From assembly GCF_003048255.1 (NCBI RefSeq), contig NZ_CP028487.1, positions 2,108,001 to 2,172,000 on the forward strand: a stretch of DNA of 64,000 bases, given 5' to 3'. Below, piece by piece: positions 34,501 to 45,713 of this stretch (position 1 is the stretch's first letter; the number at the start of each line of letters is the position of its first letter). This stretch comes from Yersinia massiliensis. GTDB taxonomy: Bacteria > Pseudomonadota > Gammaproteobacteria > Enterobacterales > Enterobacteriaceae. Under the pieces are notes generated by a model. The model saw only the letters and a program-made list of their open reading frames with translations. It was not told where the DNA came from and ran no database searches. Position numbers and translations under genes: made by a program.

Positions 34501-34537
34501 GTGAACACAATATGCTAATGCAATTCAGTGCACGAAA

Positions 34538-35902
34538 TTAATTGCACTGTACTTTAATGGCTAGTCCACCACGGGATGTCTCGCGGTATTTAGCATTCAT
34601 GTCTTTGCCCGTCTCAAACATGGTTTCGATGACTTTATCCAATGACACTCTTGGCTCGCTGGTACGGCGCATCGCCATGCGTGCAGAGTTAATCGCTTTT
34701 ACCGAAGCAATCGCATTACGCTCAATGCAAGGGACTTGCACTTGACCAGCAACAGGGTCGCAAGTCAGGCCTAGATTGTGCTCCATACCAATCTCAGCCG
34801 CGATGCAGACTTGAATTGGGCTGGCGCCGAGTAATTCAGCTAAACCTGCGGCGGCCATGGAACAGGCAACACCCACTTCACCTTGGCAACCCACTTCTGC
34901 ACCAGAAATAGAAGCGTTCATCTTATAGAGAATACCGATAGCCCCAGACGACAGGAAATAGCGGATAAAAATCTCAGGAGTAACCGGCTCAATAAAGTGG
35001 TCGTAATAAGCCAGTACTGCAGGAACGATGCCGCAAGCCCCGTTAGTAGGGGCCGTCACCACTCGCCCACCTGCCGCATTTTCTTCGTTAACAGCCAAGG
35101 CGAACATGTTAACCCAATCAATGACGTTCATTGGGTCATGGGACAGCTTATCGGAGGAAACCAGCAAACGGCGCAAGGCAGAAGCACGGCGCGGTACACG
35201 CAGCGGGCCTGGTAATACCCCTTCGGTATTTAAGCCACGATCGATACAGGCTCGCATGGTTTGCCAGATGGCGGTGAAGTAGGCATCAATCTCTTCTTTG
35301 CTGTGCATCGCCAGCTCATTTTGCATCACCATACCAGAGACTGACATACCGGTTTGCTCGCAGTTTGCCAAGATTTCCGCTGCTGAGTTAAATGGATAAG
35401 GCACGCTGACGGCATTGACGGCGGCTTTGCCGAAATGTTCTTCATCGACGATGAAACCACCACCGATAGAATAATAGGTTTTGCTCAGGATTTTTTCATC
35501 ACCGGCGAAAGCATGAATCTGCATGCCATTTTCGTGCAATGGGAGATTATCACTGCGAAACACCATGCCGCCCTCACGAGGGAAATCCACCTCATGTACC
35601 CCATTGGCTAACATCAGCTTTTGCCGTAACTCAACGTCACGAATAAACGCTGGAATGCTATCGATATCAACGGTGTCAGGCATATTACCCGCTAACCCCA
35701 TAATAATGGCGATATCAGTGTGGTGCCCTTTACCCGTCAATGATAATGAGCCGTAAACATCCACGGCGACACGCGTGACAGATGGCATCAGTCCTTTAGT
35801 TACCAGCAAGTCAGCAAACTCTTTGCCTGCTTTCATTGGCCCAACAGTATGAGAACTGGAGGGACCGATACCAATCTTGAACATATCAAAAACGCTAATC
35901 AC
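34538..35902 (-). CDS. sdaA: L-serine ammonia-lyase (deaminase) I
   Basis: A 454-residue cytoplasmic enzyme converting L-serine to pyruvate and ammonia. It carries an oxygen-labile 4Fe-4S cluster held by cysteines in its C-terminal domain ([30 protein letters not shown]). The start is the GTG at 35902 with a GGAG site 8 bases upstream, giving [21 protein letters not shown] as in E. coli SdaA. Longer in-frame starts lack support. Both the regulatory beta-domain and the catalytic alpha-domain are complete. In E. coli it lies between nudL and pdeD/yoaE. Confidence 0.95.
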   Translation of the reverse strand: MISVFDMFKIGIGPSSSHTVGPMKAGKEFADLLVTKGLMPSVTRVAVDVYGSLSLTGKGHHTDIAIIMGLAGNMPDTVDIDSIPAFIRDVELRQKLMLANGVHEVDFPREGGMVFRSDNLPLHENGMQIHAFAGDEKILSKTYYSIGGGFIVDEEHFGKAAVNAVSVPYPFNSAAEILANCEQTGMSVSGMVMQNELAMHSKEEIDAYFTAIWQTMRACIDRGLNTEGVLPGPLRVPRRASALRRLLVSSDKLSHDPMNVIDWVNMFALAVNEENAAGGRVVTAPTNGACGIVPAVLAYYDHFIEPVTPEIFIRYFLSSGAIGILYKMNASISGAEVGCQGEVGVACSMAAAGLAELLGASPIQVCIAAEIGMEHNLGLTCDPVAGQVQVPCIERNAIASVKAINSARMAMRRTSEPRVSLDKVIETMFETGKDMNAKYRETSRGGLAIKVQCN

Positions 35903-36387
35903 GCTAAAAACTCCTTCACAACGCAATCTTTCTTCTTAATGCCAATAAGGCAGCTAAGAATGTTTGTATTAAGTATAAGTGTTCTATGAATGGCAGCAGG
36001 GGATTTCGCATCAAATGCCTACGTGAAACCAAACCATCACAGAACGCTGTTTATGGGGTGCTATTGGTGCCGGCTGTATCAACTCGATACCGCATAATTG
36101 TTTATCGCCATCCACTGTTGTGTAAGGCGAAATCAGTGTTAATTTTTGTCGGGTTTTAACCTTATAGATTTAGAGGTTTATTTTGACGAAAGATATTTTA
36201 CAGATATTTCATAACGCTGACATGTCAGTTTACAGTTTTTTTAAAAACTCTGTGCGGGAAAAATAGAGTAAAAATCGATATGTTGCGGTGATAGGGATCG
36301 CTTTATGCTGAAATGTCCTTTTTTAAAGGACAGTGCTGTGAAGCTGATCACTCAGTAACCATGCCAATAGTGCGGGGTTAGCTTAAT
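35903..36387. other. Gene-free interval between sdaA and nudL
   Basis: About 485 bases with the sdaA promoter region. A perfect palindrome CTGACATGTCAG lies at 36219-36230. A hairpin TGTCCTTT / AAAGGACA lies at 36313-36332, downstream of nudL on the minus strand. No reading frame is supported. Confidence 0.5.
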
Positions 36388-36999
36388 TTAAGGACTGACT
36401 TGTTGCGCTAACCGTCGAATGATAGCGGCTGTCAGCCCCCATACAAATTGCCGCTCATACCAAGAAAGATACACGCGGTGATTAATCCCCCCACGGTGGA
36501 TATCCAGCGAATAGTAGCGTGAAAGACTCAGCGCTTCGTAAAGCGGCATTTCAAATAGCCCTGCGACTTCATCCTCATTGCCATGAAAAGCGACGGTGTC
36601 AGGGACCAAACCGACAATAGGGGTGACCTGATAGCCGCTGGAACTGTCCAAGGGCGCCAGTTGCCCCAATACATGAACGGCAGACGCGGGAATAGCGACT
36701 TCTTCTTCGGCTTCACGCAGCGCAGTCGCAATTAATGAGTGGTCATCTGGATCAGCTTTACCACCGGGGAACGCGACCTGACCGGCATGTTTTCGCAAAT
36801 GATTGGAACGCCGTGTTAGCAGCAATGTCGGTTCTGGTCGGCAAATGATCGGGATCAATACCGCGGCATGTCGGCTATTGGCCGAAAAACAACCGGGTTG
36901 CGGCAACTGTAATTGGAAGCGGCTGATAAACTCAGGCAATGTTATCCCGATTAAAGATTCACTCACAGAGTGTCTCGCACATAGATTGTTCATTCTCAA
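36388..36999 (-). CDS. nudL: Nudix CoA pyrophosphatase NudL
   Basis: A 203-residue Nudix hydrolase of the CoA-diphosphatase subgroup. The segment [26 protein letters not shown], followed by [13 protein letters not shown], is the extended Nudix and CoA signature (the LLTxRS and REAxEEV parts). It should split coenzyme A to 3',5'-ADP and phosphopantetheine, as in E. coli YeaB/NudL. The start is not certain; M at 36993 is an alternative. It follows pabB by 30 bp, as in E. coli, and is probably cotranscribed. Confidence 0.9.
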   Translation of the reverse strand: MRMNNLCARHSVSESLIGITLPEFISRFQLQLPQPGCFSANSRHAAVLIPIICRPEPTLLLTRRSNHLRKHAGQVAFPGGKADPDDHSLIATALREAEEEVAIPASAVHVLGQLAPLDSSSGYQVTPIVGLVPDTVAFHGNEDEVAGLFEMPLYEALSLSRYYSLDIHRGGINHRVYLSWYERQFVWGLTAAIIRRLAQQVSP

Positions 37000-37029
37000 T
37001 AGTGATAAGTTTTAAAGAATCGCACACTT

Positions 37030-38421
37030 CTAACATCCTGACCTTTTTGACGATGACTCTTTTTCGAGTTGCGGCAAAATCCGGGCAATTTTATCAAAAG
37101 TTTCCTGATATTCGGCCTGTTCATCACTGTCAGCCACAATCCCCCCGCCAGCGGAACAATATATTTTCCCGTTTTCAGTCAATAGGGTGCGGATCGTAAT
37201 GTTGGTATCCATTGTCCCGCAGCAACTAATATAGCCAATGTTACCGCAGTAGGCATTACGCCGATGCGGCTCCAGTTGTTCAATAATTTCCATTGCACGA
37301 ATTTTAGGCGCACCCGTGATGGAACCGCCGGGGAAACAAGCACGAAGAAGTGCGGTCGCTGGGCAATTGTCAGGCAGTGTGGCAGTAATGGTACTGACCA
37401 AATGGTGCACCGCTGGGAAGGGCTCAACGACGAATAATTCAGGCACTCGCACGCTACCTGGCTGAGCCACTCTGCCGATATCATTGCGTAGCAAATCAAC
37501 TATCATCAGGTTTTCTGCTCGGTCTTTACTGGCGTTTGCCAATCGTACTGCTTGCAGACGATCCTGCTCAGGATCAGGTAGCCGTGGCAATGTCCCTTTA
37601 ATTGGGCGAGTCTGAATCTGATGGTTTTCCAACCAGAGAAAACGCTCTGGCGATACGCTGAGTATGCTGTTATGTGGCAATCGGATAAAAGCTGAAAAAG
37701 GCGCGCGATTGCTGCGGCTCAAAGAGAGAAAGGCTTGCCATTCATCTCCTTGATATTCAGCACTGAATCTTTGCGCCAAATTAATTTGATAGCAGTCACC
37801 ACTCTGAAGGTAGGCCTGAATTTGGCGGAATTTTTCGCCATATTGTTCCCGCGACATATTGGCTTGCCATGGGCTCGTCAACCTAAAGGGTATGGCAGCT
37901 TCCGTTGCTTTCAACTGACTCAACCAGTCTAGTCGTGGCTCTGCATCACCGTGACATACCAAGGTCAGTTTTTGCAGATGGTGATCAGCAATGAGCGCCC
38001 AGTCATACAACCCGATGGCCATATCGGGTAGGGCAATATCTTGTTCAGCCAACGCAGGGACCTTTTCAATCCGCCGGCCAAGATCATAGCCAAATAGTCC
38101 CAATGCCCCCCCTAAGAAAGGTAAGTCTGGATGCGTTAGGACTGATGGTAAGATTTTATCCAACTCTTGCTGCAATAACGTAAAGGGATCTTCGTGGGAT
38201 AACGTTGTCCCGTGAGTGCTGACAATCTCGGTTTGTTCCCCTCTGGTCGTGAGTGTGACCACGGGGTCAGCGACCAAAATATCAAAACGATTATGGGCAT
38301 GCTCGGCGAATCCAGAGTGCAATAACATCGCCCACTCCTGATTGGCGAGTGGTGTAAATTGCTGGAGTAGGGCATCAGGCTGATAGGGTAATGTTTTGAA
38401 GGTCAGGGATTTTATACTCAT
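37030..38421 (-). CDS. pabB: Aminodeoxychorismate synthase component I
   Basis: A 463-residue enzyme of folate synthesis that, with PabA, aminates chorismate to 4-amino-4-deoxychorismate. Chorismate-binding family landmarks are present: SGDCYQINLAQRF, PIKGTLPRLPDPEQD with the catalytic Lys in PIKGT typical of PabB (anthranilate synthases have PIAGT), FPGGSITGAPK and AGGGIVADSDEQAEYQET. The length equals the E. coli protein within ten residues. First gene of a pabB-nudL unit, divergent from yoaH. Confidence 0.95.
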   Translation of the reverse strand: MSIKSLTFKTLPYQPDALLQQFTPLANQEWAMLLHSGFAEHAHNRFDILVADPVVTLTTRGEQTEIVSTHGTTLSHEDPFTLLQQELDKILPSVLTHPDLPFLGGALGLFGYDLGRRIEKVPALAEQDIALPDMAIGLYDWALIADHHLQKLTLVCHGDAEPRLDWLSQLKATEAAIPFRLTSPWQANMSREQYGEKFRQIQAYLQSGDCYQINLAQRFSAEYQGDEWQAFLSLSRSNRAPFSAFIRLPHNSILSVSPERFLWLENHQIQTRPIKGTLPRLPDPEQDRLQAVRLANASKDRAENLMIVDLLRNDIGRVAQPGSVRVPELFVVEPFPAVHHLVSTITATLPDNCPATALLRACFPGGSITGAPKIRAMEIIEQLEPHRRNAYCGNIGYISCCGTMDTNITIRTLLTENGKIYCSAGGGIVADSDEQAEYQETFDKIARILPQLEKESSSKRSGC

Positions 38422-38523
38422 GAGTCGTTATTCTTTTCTTACGGGTGAAGAGGGGTGAACATCAGGCCGCCGAGAAGATTAGCATAAAACACGCATCGGT
38501 TTCTGTCCGTTCTATCGGGGAGG

Positions 38524-38571
38524 GCCAATTCAACTCGGATATAGCCAATTCAGTATGGAATAGCCAATTCA
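38524..38571. repeat. Three iterated boxes between pabB and yoaH
   Basis: GCCAATTCA occurs at 38524, 38544 and 38563, with TA in front of copies 2 and 3. Spacing is 20 and 19 bp, about two helical turns, so a protein binding all three would contact one face. They lie between the divergent starts of pabB and yoaH. Confidence 0.6.
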
Positions 38572-38626
38572 CCGCTGATGAGAATAAACAGGTATACTTG
38601 AGCAATTATAGGTAGGAGATAAATCA

Positions 38627-38884
38627 ATGCTAGCGGGTATGCCTTCACTTTCCCATGAGGAACAGCAAGAAGCAGTTGAACGTATTCACAAATTCATGTC
38701 GGAAGGGATGAGCAGTGGCGAGGCGATCGCATTGGTTGCCGAAGAGATTCGAGAACGGCACCAAAACGATCCTCAAGCAATGCCTATCTTTGAAGATACG
38801 GATTTTGAGGATCACGAAGAGTCTGATTATCGTCGTGATGATGAACAAGATGCAGATGACATTGAAGATCAATACGAAGGTTGA
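38627..38884 (+). CDS. yoaH: YoaH family protein (UPF0181) with acidic tail
   Basis: An 85-residue soluble protein. The first 50 residues ([37 protein letters not shown]) match E. coli YoaH (59 residues). The rest is a long run of Asp and Glu not present in E. coli. Divergent from pabB as in E. coli. Function unknown. Confidence 0.88.
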   Translation: MLAGMPSLSHEEQQEAVERIHKFMSEGMSSGEAIALVAEEIRERHQNDPQAMPIFEDTDFEDHEESDYRRDDEQDADDIEDQYEG

Positions 38885-38908
38885 TGTTCGCACTGCAAAT
38901 TAGGCCGC

Positions 38909-38937
38909 AAAACCCGCCGAGAATGGCGGGTTTTTAT
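38909..38937 (+). terminator. Rho-independent terminator of yoaH
   Basis: AAAACCCGCC-GAGAAT-GGCGGGTTTTT: strong stem with T-run, between convergent yoaH and purT. The A-run on the left lets it also act on purT transcripts. Confidence 0.88.
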
Positions 38938-38952
38938 TATCAGGGAAAAGTG

Positions 38953-40134
38953 TTATTTCCCACTCACCACGACAGCACTCGCGGCGTGTTTCGCCACTTC
39001 AATGGCAGCACTCACGTCATCGGCAACCGCCAGTGCGACACCCAAACGCCGTTTACCGGCAATTTCCGGCTTACCAAATAAGCGAATCTGTGTATCCCCC
39101 GTTAACGCTGTTTCTAGCCCATGATAATGGATATTGTCGCTGGTTAATTCAGGCAAGATAACGGCTGATGCTGCCGCGCCATATTGTCGAATGGTGCCAA
39201 TCGGCAGCCCCAAAAATGCACGAACATGTAGCGCAAACTCGGACATGTTTTGCGAAATTAAGGTCACCATCCCGGTATCATGCGGGCGCGGTGAGACTTC
39301 ACTAAAGATGACTTCATCGCCACAGACAAACAGCTCAACGCCAAATAACCCGTGTCCACCTAATGCTGTTATTACCTCAGAGGCTATCGCTTGGGCGCGA
39401 TCCAACGCAACATCACTCATTGCTTGTGGTTGCCAAGATTCGCGGTAATCACCTTCTTCTTGGCGGTGACCAATCGGCGCGCAGAAATGAATACCATCAA
39501 CAGCGCTGATCGTCAGCAGGGTTATTTCAAAATCAAAGCGCACCAGTCCTTCGACGATCACACGTCCACCACCAGCACGACCACCCAATTGCGCGTAGTC
39601 CCATGCGGTTTTGAGTTGATCTTCACTGCGAATCAAACTCTGTCCTTTACCGGAAGAACTCATCACAGGCTTGACAATGCACGGGTAGCCAATCTCACTC
39701 ACGGCAACGCGAAAAGCACTCTCGGTATCGGAGAAACGGTAGCTAGAGGTGGGAATTTGTAGGGTTTCGGCGGCCAGACGGCGAATGCCTTCTCGATTCA
39801 TCGTCAAGCGCGTAGCCTCGGCGCAAGGGACAACACGCTGTCCCATGTTTTCAAGTTCAACCAGCATATCGGTGGCAATGGCTTCGATTTCAGGCACGAT
39901 ATAATGTGGTTTCTCTTGCTCGACTAACTGCTTCAACGCAGCACCATCCAGCATGTTAATCACATGGCTGCGATGGGCGACATGCATCGCGGGAGCATCC
40001 GCATAGCGATCGACAGCAATCACTTCCAACCCGAGTCTCTGGCATTCTATTGCCACTTCTTTGCCCAACTCGCCTGAGCCTAGCAGCATGACACGAGTGG
40101 CGCCTGGGCGCAGAGCGGTTCCAATTGTTAGCAT
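38953..40134 (-). CDS. purT: Formate-dependent GAR transformylase PurT
   Basis: A 393-residue ATP-grasp enzyme that makes formylglycinamide ribonucleotide from GAR, formate and ATP in purine synthesis. Domains: N-terminal pre-grasp ([20 protein letters not shown]), central ATP-grasp ([19 protein letters not shown]) and C-terminal ([19 protein letters not shown]). The length equals E. coli PurT (392). A perfect PurR-type box lies about 90 bp upstream. Confidence 0.96.
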   Translation of the reverse strand: MLTIGTALRPGATRVMLLGSGELGKEVAIECQRLGLEVIAVDRYADAPAMHVAHRSHVINMLDGAALKQLVEQEKPHYIVPEIEAIATDMLVELENMGQRVVPCAEATRLTMNREGIRRLAAETLQIPTSSYRFSDTESAFRVAVSEIGYPCIVKPVMSSSGKGQSLIRSEDQLKTAWDYAQLGGRAGGGRVIVEGLVRFDFEITLLTISAVDGIHFCAPIGHRQEEGDYRESWQPQAMSDVALDRAQAIASEVITALGGHGLFGVELFVCGDEVIFSEVSPRPHDTGMVTLISQNMSEFALHVRAFLGLPIGTIRQYGAAASAVILPELTSDNIHYHGLETALTGDTQIRLFGKPEIAGKRRLGVALAVADDVSAAIEVAKHAASAVVVSGK

Positions 40135-40221
40135 AGTGAGATACCTACATCAGTGGGGAATTAGCACATTTACTCGGCGCGCGAGCGATTTTAATGGGCA
40201 ACAGTATAAAGTAAAATAGAA

Positions 40222-40237
40222 ACGAAAACGATTGCGT
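40222..40237. promoter_or_regulatory. PurR operator of purT
   Basis: Read on the minus strand, ACGCAATCGTTTTCGT fits the PurR consensus ANGCAANCGNTTNCNT at every defined position. It lies 88 bp upstream of the purT start. Confidence 0.85.
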
Positions 40238-40454
40238 ATCTAACTGAGCGCAGTCAAAGAGGGGCATTTATTGGGTAAGAATTTTCATTCTGAACGCATG
40301 AAGGCCATCGTGAAAAGCGCTGAGCAGGTCTAATTTGTAGGGTTTTTGCAGTATTCTACCGGCAAGAGGCCCACTTCTGGTATTATCGCGCCAAAATATT
40401 GCGCTTGCCTTCAGGCCATCGCTGCCATTCCATCCTGTTATAAGAGTCTTTGCC

Positions 40455-41837
40455 GTGAGCACAACCTCCTTTGCTACCTTGACGCTGCCTGCTGAGCAGT
40501 TGTCCAATCTTAATGAACTTGGCTATACCGAGATGACACCGGTACAGGCTGCAGCGCTACCGGCAATCCTCAAGGGCCAAGATGTTCGTGCGAAGGCCAA
40601 AACCGGCAGTGGCAAAACCGCTGCATTTGGTATCGGTTTGCTAGACAAAATTGCGGTAGGTGAGTTTGTCACTCAGGCATTAGTGTTGTGTCCAACCCGT
40701 GAATTGGCAGACCAAGTCAGTAAAGAGCTACGCCGCTTGGCCCGTTTCACTCAGAACATCAAAATTCTGACCTTATGTGGCGGGCAGCCGATGGGCCACC
40801 AGTTGGACTCTCTGGTACATGCGCCTCATATCGTTGTCGGTACACCAGGGCGCATCCAAGAACATTTACGCAAAAAAACGCTGGTGCTGGATGATCTCAA
40901 GGTGTTGGTCTTGGATGAAGCCGATCGCATGTTAGATATGGGCTTCGCCGATGCCATCGATGATGTGATTTCTTACACCCCACCAACGCGCCAAACACTG
41001 TTGTTCTCCGCCACTTATCCGTTTGGCATTGAACGAATCAGTGCGCGGGTACAGCGTGATCCGCTCAATGTTGAAGTGGATGATGGCGAAGAAGCCCCCG
41101 CCATTGAGCAGATGTTCTTTGAAACCACGCGCGAAAAACGCTTACCGCTGCTGATTGCCATTCTCAGCCACTATCAGCCAGCATCTTGTGTCGTGTTTTG
41201 TAACACCAAAAAAGATTGCCAGAGCGTTTACGACGCCTTGGAATCCCGTGGTATCAGTGTACTGGCGTTACACGGTGATTTAGAACAACGTGACCGTGAT
41301 CAGGTGCTGGTCCGTTTTGCCAACCGCAGCTGCCGTGTGTTAGTGGCAACCGATGTTGCAGCTCGTGGTCTGGACATCAAAGATTTAGAGTTAGTGGTTA
41401 ACTTTGAACTGGCGTTTGATCCTGAAGTTCATGTACACCGCATTGGGCGTACTGGCCGAGCAGGGATGAGCGGGCTGGCTGTTAGCTTGTGTACACCACA
41501 AGAAATGACTCGCGCCCATGCAATTGAAGATTATCTGCAAATAAAGTTGAAATGGACACCCACTGATCAAGTGAGCCGCAGTACTAGCCCTCTGTTGGAA
41601 CCCGAAATGGTGACGCTATGCATTGACGGTGGCCGTAAAGCAAAAATTCGTCCAGGTGATATCTTGGGCGCACTCACCGGTGATGCGGGATTGACGGCGG
41701 CAGACGTGGGTAAAATCGACATGTTCCCGGTGCATGCCTATGTGGCTATCCGTAAGGCCAGCGCCAAGCGCGCTTTACAACAGCTGCAACAAGGTAAAAT
41801 CAAAGGCAAAAACTGCAAAGCCCGTCTATTAAAATAA
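40455..41837 (+). CDS. dbpA: DEAD-box RNA helicase DbpA
   Basis: A 460-residue ATP-dependent RNA helicase of 50S ribosome assembly, specific for hairpin 92 of 23S rRNA. Motifs in order: Q-motif region GYTEMTPVQAAALP, Walker A AKTGSGKT, PTRELA, VLDEADRML (DEAD), SATYP, and HRIGRTGRAG. The C-terminal RNA-binding domain (about 385-460, VTLCIDGGRKAKIRPGDILGA) marks DbpA. It starts with GTG at 40455, without a strong ribosome site. Divergent from purT. Confidence 0.95.
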   Translation: MSTTSFATLTLPAEQLSNLNELGYTEMTPVQAAALPAILKGQDVRAKAKTGSGKTAAFGIGLLDKIAVGEFVTQALVLCPTRELADQVSKELRRLARFTQNIKILTLCGGQPMGHQLDSLVHAPHIVVGTPGRIQEHLRKKTLVLDDLKVLVLDEADRMLDMGFADAIDDVISYTPPTRQTLLFSATYPFGIERISARVQRDPLNVEVDDGEEAPAIEQMFFETTREKRLPLLIAILSHYQPASCVVFCNTKKDCQSVYDALESRGISVLALHGDLEQRDRDQVLVRFANRSCRVLVATDVAARGLDIKDLELVVNFELAFDPEVHVHRIGRTGRAGMSGLAVSLCTPQEMTRAHAIEDYLQIKLKWTPTDQVSRSTSPLLEPEMVTLCIDGGRKAKIRPGDILGALTGDAGLTAADVGKIDMFPVHAYVAIRKASAKRALQQLQQGKIKGKNCKARLLK

Positions 41838-41885
41838 TCACAGTGGGGGGATGGTGATTGCATCTCCCCAACAAATCATCTTATA

Positions 41886-41901
41886 CTGTGTTTATGTACA
41901 G
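41886..41901. promoter_or_regulatory. LexA (SOS) box of yebG
   Basis: TACTGT-GTTTATGT-ACAGTA contains CTGT-N8-ACAG exactly, the enterobacterial LexA operator, flanked by the usual TA. It lies 30 bp before yebG, a known SOS gene in E. coli. Confidence 0.92.
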
Positions 41902-41930
41902 TAACCTATAAGCAAATAGGACGTTTATTC

Positions 41931-42251
41931 ATGGCCGTTGAAATAAAATTCGTCGTGGTAAGACAGGGTGAGGAAAAAATGACTTTCACAACCAAAAAAG
42001 AAGCCGATGCCTACGATAAAATGCTGGATTTGGCTGACAATTTGTCTGAATGGTTGTCACAAGCTCCCTTAACACTGGAAGAAGAACAGCGTGAAGCGCT
42101 AAGTTTCTTCTTGGCAGAAAATAAAGATGCATTGGGGCAAATTCTTCGGGGTGCAAGTCCTACAGCCCCTGTAGATGGGCAGTCAAAAGTGAAGTCTGAG
42201 AAAAACGCGCCAGAGAAAAAAACCAAACCTGAAGAAAATCAAGCCGCTTAA
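41931..42251 (+). CDS. yebG: SOS-inducible protein YebG
   Basis: A 106-residue protein. The N-terminal 70 residues (MAVEIKFVVVRQGEEKMTF, EADAYDKMLDLADNLSEWL) match E. coli YebG. The C-terminal part is a charged, lysine-rich tail (SEKNAPEKKTKPEEN). Its LexA box supports DNA-damage induction. Biochemical function is unknown. It may be cotranscribed with the ASCH-domain gene 39 bp downstream. Confidence 0.9.
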   Translation: MAVEIKFVVVRQGEEKMTFTTKKEADAYDKMLDLADNLSEWLSQAPLTLEEEQREALSFFLAENKDALGQILRGASPTAPVDGQSKVKSEKNAPEKKTKPEENQAA

Positions 42252-42599
<348 letters not shown>

Positions 42600-42704
42600 T
42601 TCAGCAACGCTAATTCGCAGACGCGACAGCGTTGTTCACTCTGTAACCTACCTCTCAATCATCGTTCCTGCCGCTGGATAGTAATAATAAAAAGTGGAGG
42701 AAGG

Positions 42705-43061
42705 ATGAGAAAGACAGGACTCGCCTTGGTATTTGCTGCCGTATCGGCAGCCATCATAGGCAATGTACAAGCGCAAGAGCCACGGGTAGCGAAAGTACCT
42801 ACTTGTACCGGCTTAAATCAATCTCAGGTTGCCACTCAGGTCAAACGCGATTTTCTGCAAAATAGAATCACGCGCTGGGAAAATGACAAAAAACGACTCG
42901 GGACTAATAAGCCCGTGGTTTGGATCAGTGAAGTCGATATCACCGGTAAAGATGACATCTGGCAGGTTCCATTGGTTGTTCGAGGTAATAAGGGCGATGA
43001 GACCTATGAGGTGGTGTTAGATTGTCAGGCTGGTTCGATGACGTATACCCTTCGTCCTTGA
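42705..43061 (+). CDS. yebF: Secreted protein YebF
   Basis: A 118-residue exported protein with signal peptide ending at VQAQ (about residue 24). The mature chain holds two cysteines (PTCTGLNQ and VLDCQAG) that form a disulfide, and ARW/TRWENDKK and GKDDIWQVPL motifs as in E. coli YebF, a small protein that reaches the medium through outer-membrane porins. A GGAGGAAGG site precedes the start. The stop codon TGA lies in the first unit of a 121-bp tandem repeat. Confidence 0.9.
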   Translation: MRKTGLALVFAAVSAAIIGNVQAQEPRVAKVPTCTGLNQSQVATQVKRDFLQNRITRWENDKKRLGTNKPVVWISEVDITGKDDIWQVPLVVRGNKGDETYEVVLDCQAGSMTYTLRP

Positions 43062-43419
43062 AGCCACAGGGGTGTTGGCTGCTTTCACTCACCCGAATCA
43101 CATACTCATATATGCTCATCGGGATGAGTTCAATTGCCGCCTACCTGTGACTCCAATGACCTTGGGTATATTTTTTTCTTGAAGCCACAGGGGTGTTGGC
43201 TGCTTTCACTCACCCGAATCACATACTCATGTATGCTCATCGGGATGAGTTCAATTGCCGCCTACCTGTGACTCCAATGACCTTGGGTATATTTTTTTCT
43301 TGAAGCCACAGGGGTGTTGGCTGCTTTCACTCGCCCGAATCACTTACTCATGTATGCTCATCGGGATGAATTCAATTGCCGCCTACCTGTGACTCCAATG
43401 ACTTTGGGTATATTTTTTT
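43057..43419. repeat. Three tandem 121-bp units with internal palindrome, after yebF
   Basis: Units at 43057-43177, 43178-43298 and 43299-43419, each starting CTTGAAGCCACAGGGGTG and ending with GGGTATATTTTTTTC-type sequence. Units 1 and 2 differ at very few bases and unit 3 at about six. A decayed fourth copy starts at 43420 (CTTGAAGCAGCAGGGTTG). Each unit contains a palindrome CCCGAATCACATAC...GTATGCTCATCGGG able to form a long hairpin. The form suits intergenic palindromic repeats of Yersinia. Confidence 0.9.
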
Positions 43420-43611
43420 CTTGAAGCAGCAGGGTTGTTAGCGGCACGCACTTGCCTGAACCGCATCTAAACAGGTACTGGGGCAAAGAATTCCGATACC
43501 TGTTTCTCACTCTATTTATTACTCAATTAGACTCATATTGATTCATTATCATTAAATGTTGGTGCTTGGCATCACTAAATAATCGTGTCACCCTCGCGAT
43601 AACGAACACAG
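43420..43611. other. Remnant repeat and promoter region of ptrB
   Basis: Starts with the decayed fourth copy of the 121-bp repeat. At 43475-43507 the arms ACAGGTA / TACCTGT are followed by TTTCTC, a possible terminator for yebF transcripts. The rest is the ptrB upstream region. Confidence 0.4.
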
Positions 43612-45699
43612 ATGGATAACTCACCCATGACCACACCTCCAAAGGCAGCAAAACGCCCTTATCCGATAACTATGCACGGCGATACCCGTGTAGATGACTA
43701 CTACTGGTTACGTGATGATGAACGTACCAACACGGATGTTTTGAATTATTTGCAAGCTGAGAATGAATACACTGAAGCGGCCATGAAGCCACTGCAACCC
43801 TTGCGCGAAACCTTATACCAAGAAATGGTATCCCGTATTCCGCCACAAGAAGAATCTGTTCCTTATGTCCGTAACGGTTACCGCTATCAGACACGCTATG
43901 AACCGGGTAACGAATATGCGATTTATGTCCGTCAACCTATTTGGGCGGATAGCAGCTGGGAAACGTTATTGGATGGTAACCAGCGTGCCGTAGACAGTGA
44001 CTTTTATACCTTAGGTGGGTTAGATGTCAGCCCAGACAATCAACTTTTGGCGGTTGCAGAAGATTTCTTATCGCGCCGCCAATATGATATTCGGGTAAAA
44101 CATTTACAAACCGATACTTGGCAAGAAGATGTTATTACCAATACGTCAGGCAGTTTTGAGTGGGCAAATGACTCAAAAACTCTGTACTACGTGCGTAAAC
44201 ATGAAAAAACGTTATTGCCTTATCAAGTCTATCGCCACATCGTTGGGACTGACCCAAAGCAAGATCAACTGATCTACCAGGAAACTGACGACACTTTCTA
44301 TGTTGGTTTAGAAAAAACCACTTCAGAGCGCTATATCGTTATTCATCTCAGCAGCACCACCACCTCTGAGATTCTCCTGCTGGATGCCGATCAGCATAAC
44401 CCTGTGCCGCAGCTGTTTGCGCCACGGCGTAAAGACCATGAATATGGTTTGGATCACTACAAGCAGCATTTCTACATTCGCTCTAATAAAAACAGATGCA
44501 CATCTGAAGACGGCAAGAATTTTGGTCTGTACAACATAGCGGAAGAAGGTAAAACGCTCAGTGATTTTGCTGATGAGTCCCAGTGGCAGCCCATCATTGC
44601 GCCAAGAATAGACGTGATGTTGGAAGGGTTCAGTTTGTTCCGTGACTGGCTGGTGGTCGAAGAGCGTAGCGAAGGGCTGACCCATTTGCGGCAAATTCAC
44701 TGGAACACAGGGGAAGAAAAATCGATTACATTCGATGATCCTACCTATGTGACTTGGCTCGCGTATAACCCCGAGCCAGAAACTGAACTGCTGCGCTATG
44801 GCTACTCATCCATGACCACGCCCAGCTCAATGTTTGAGCTGAATATGGACACTGGCGCGCGCCAGTTGCTTAAACAGCAGGAAGTGAAGAACTTCTCACC
44901 TGAAAAATACCGTAGCGAACGGATTTGGGTGACAGCAACTGATGGCGTAAAAATACCTGTCTCGCTGGTTTATCACCGCGACCAATTTGTTTCAGGCGCT
45001 AACCCCTTGTTAGTGTATGGCTACGGTTCTTACGGCAGCAGTATGGATCCGGTTTTTAGTGGCAGCCGCTTGAGCTTACTGGACCGTGGCTTTGTCTTTG
45101 CACTGGCGCATATTCGAGGTGGTGGCGAGCTGGGTCAACAATGGTATGAAAATGGAAAGTTATTCAATAAATTAAATACCTTTAATGACTTTATTGATGT
45201 CACTAAGGCATTGATAGAAAAAGGTTACGGTGATGCTAAGCGTGTCTTTGCTATGGGGGGGAGTGCAGGTGGTTTACTGATGGGAACGGTCATTAACCAA
45301 GCCCCTGAACTGTATAAAGGTGTTGTCGCGCAAGTGCCATTTGTTGATGTGGTCACCACGATGCTGGATGAGTCTATCCCGCTAACCACCGGTGAATATG
45401 ATGAGTGGGGCAATCCAAACGAGAAGGCGTATTACGATTATATTAAGCAATACAGCCCCTACGATCAGGTTAAAGCTCAAGATTACCCGCACATGTTGGT
45501 CACGACCGGCTTACACGATTCCCAGGTTCAATATTGGGAACCGGCAAAATGGGTCGCCAAACTGCGTGAAATGAAAACCGATGACCACCAACTGCTGCTC
45601 CATACTGATATGGATTCCGGTCATGGCGGCAAGTCGGGCCGTTTCAAAGCCTATGAAGATATCGCTTTGGAATACGCATTTATTCTAGGCCTCGCTTGA
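43612..45699 (+). CDS. ptrB: Oligopeptidase B
   Basis: A 695-residue serine peptidase of the prolyl oligopeptidase family, cutting small peptides after Arg and Lys in the cytoplasm. An N-terminal seven-blade propeller (about 75-410) is followed by an alpha/beta-hydrolase domain with the nucleophile in [11 protein letters not shown], the Asp in [14 protein letters not shown] and the His in [11 protein letters not shown]. An in-frame ATG at 43627 is an alternative start closer to the E. coli N-terminus. Convergent with exoX, as in E. coli. Confidence 0.95.
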   Translation: MDNSPMTTPPKAAKRPYPITMHGDTRVDDYYWLRDDERTNTDVLNYLQAENEYTEAAMKPLQPLRETLYQEMVSRIPPQEESVPYVRNGYRYQTRYEPGNEYAIYVRQPIWADSSWETLLDGNQRAVDSDFYTLGGLDVSPDNQLLAVAEDFLSRRQYDIRVKHLQTDTWQEDVITNTSGSFEWANDSKTLYYVRKHEKTLLPYQVYRHIVGTDPKQDQLIYQETDDTFYVGLEKTTSERYIVIHLSSTTTSEILLLDADQHNPVPQLFAPRRKDHEYGLDHYKQHFYIRSNKNRCTSEDGKNFGLYNIAEEGKTLSDFADESQWQPIIAPRIDVMLEGFSLFRDWLVVEERSEGLTHLRQIHWNTGEEKSITFDDPTYVTWLAYNPEPETELLRYGYSSMTTPSSMFELNMDTGARQLLKQQEVKNFSPEKYRSERIWVTATDGVKIPVSLVYHRDQFVSGANPLLVYGYGSYGSSMDPVFSGSRLSLLDRGFVFALAHIRGGGELGQQWYENGKLFNKLNTFNDFIDVTKALIEKGYGDAKRVFAMGGSAGGLLMGTVINQAPELYKGVVAQVPFVDVVTTMLDESIPLTTGEYDEWGNPNEKAYYDYIKQYSPYDQVKAQDYPHMLVTTGLHDSQVQYWEPAKWVAKLREMKTDDHQLLLHTDMDSGHGGKSGRFKAYEDIALEYAFILGLA

Positions 45700-45713
45700 T
45701 AGCACCAATCAAA

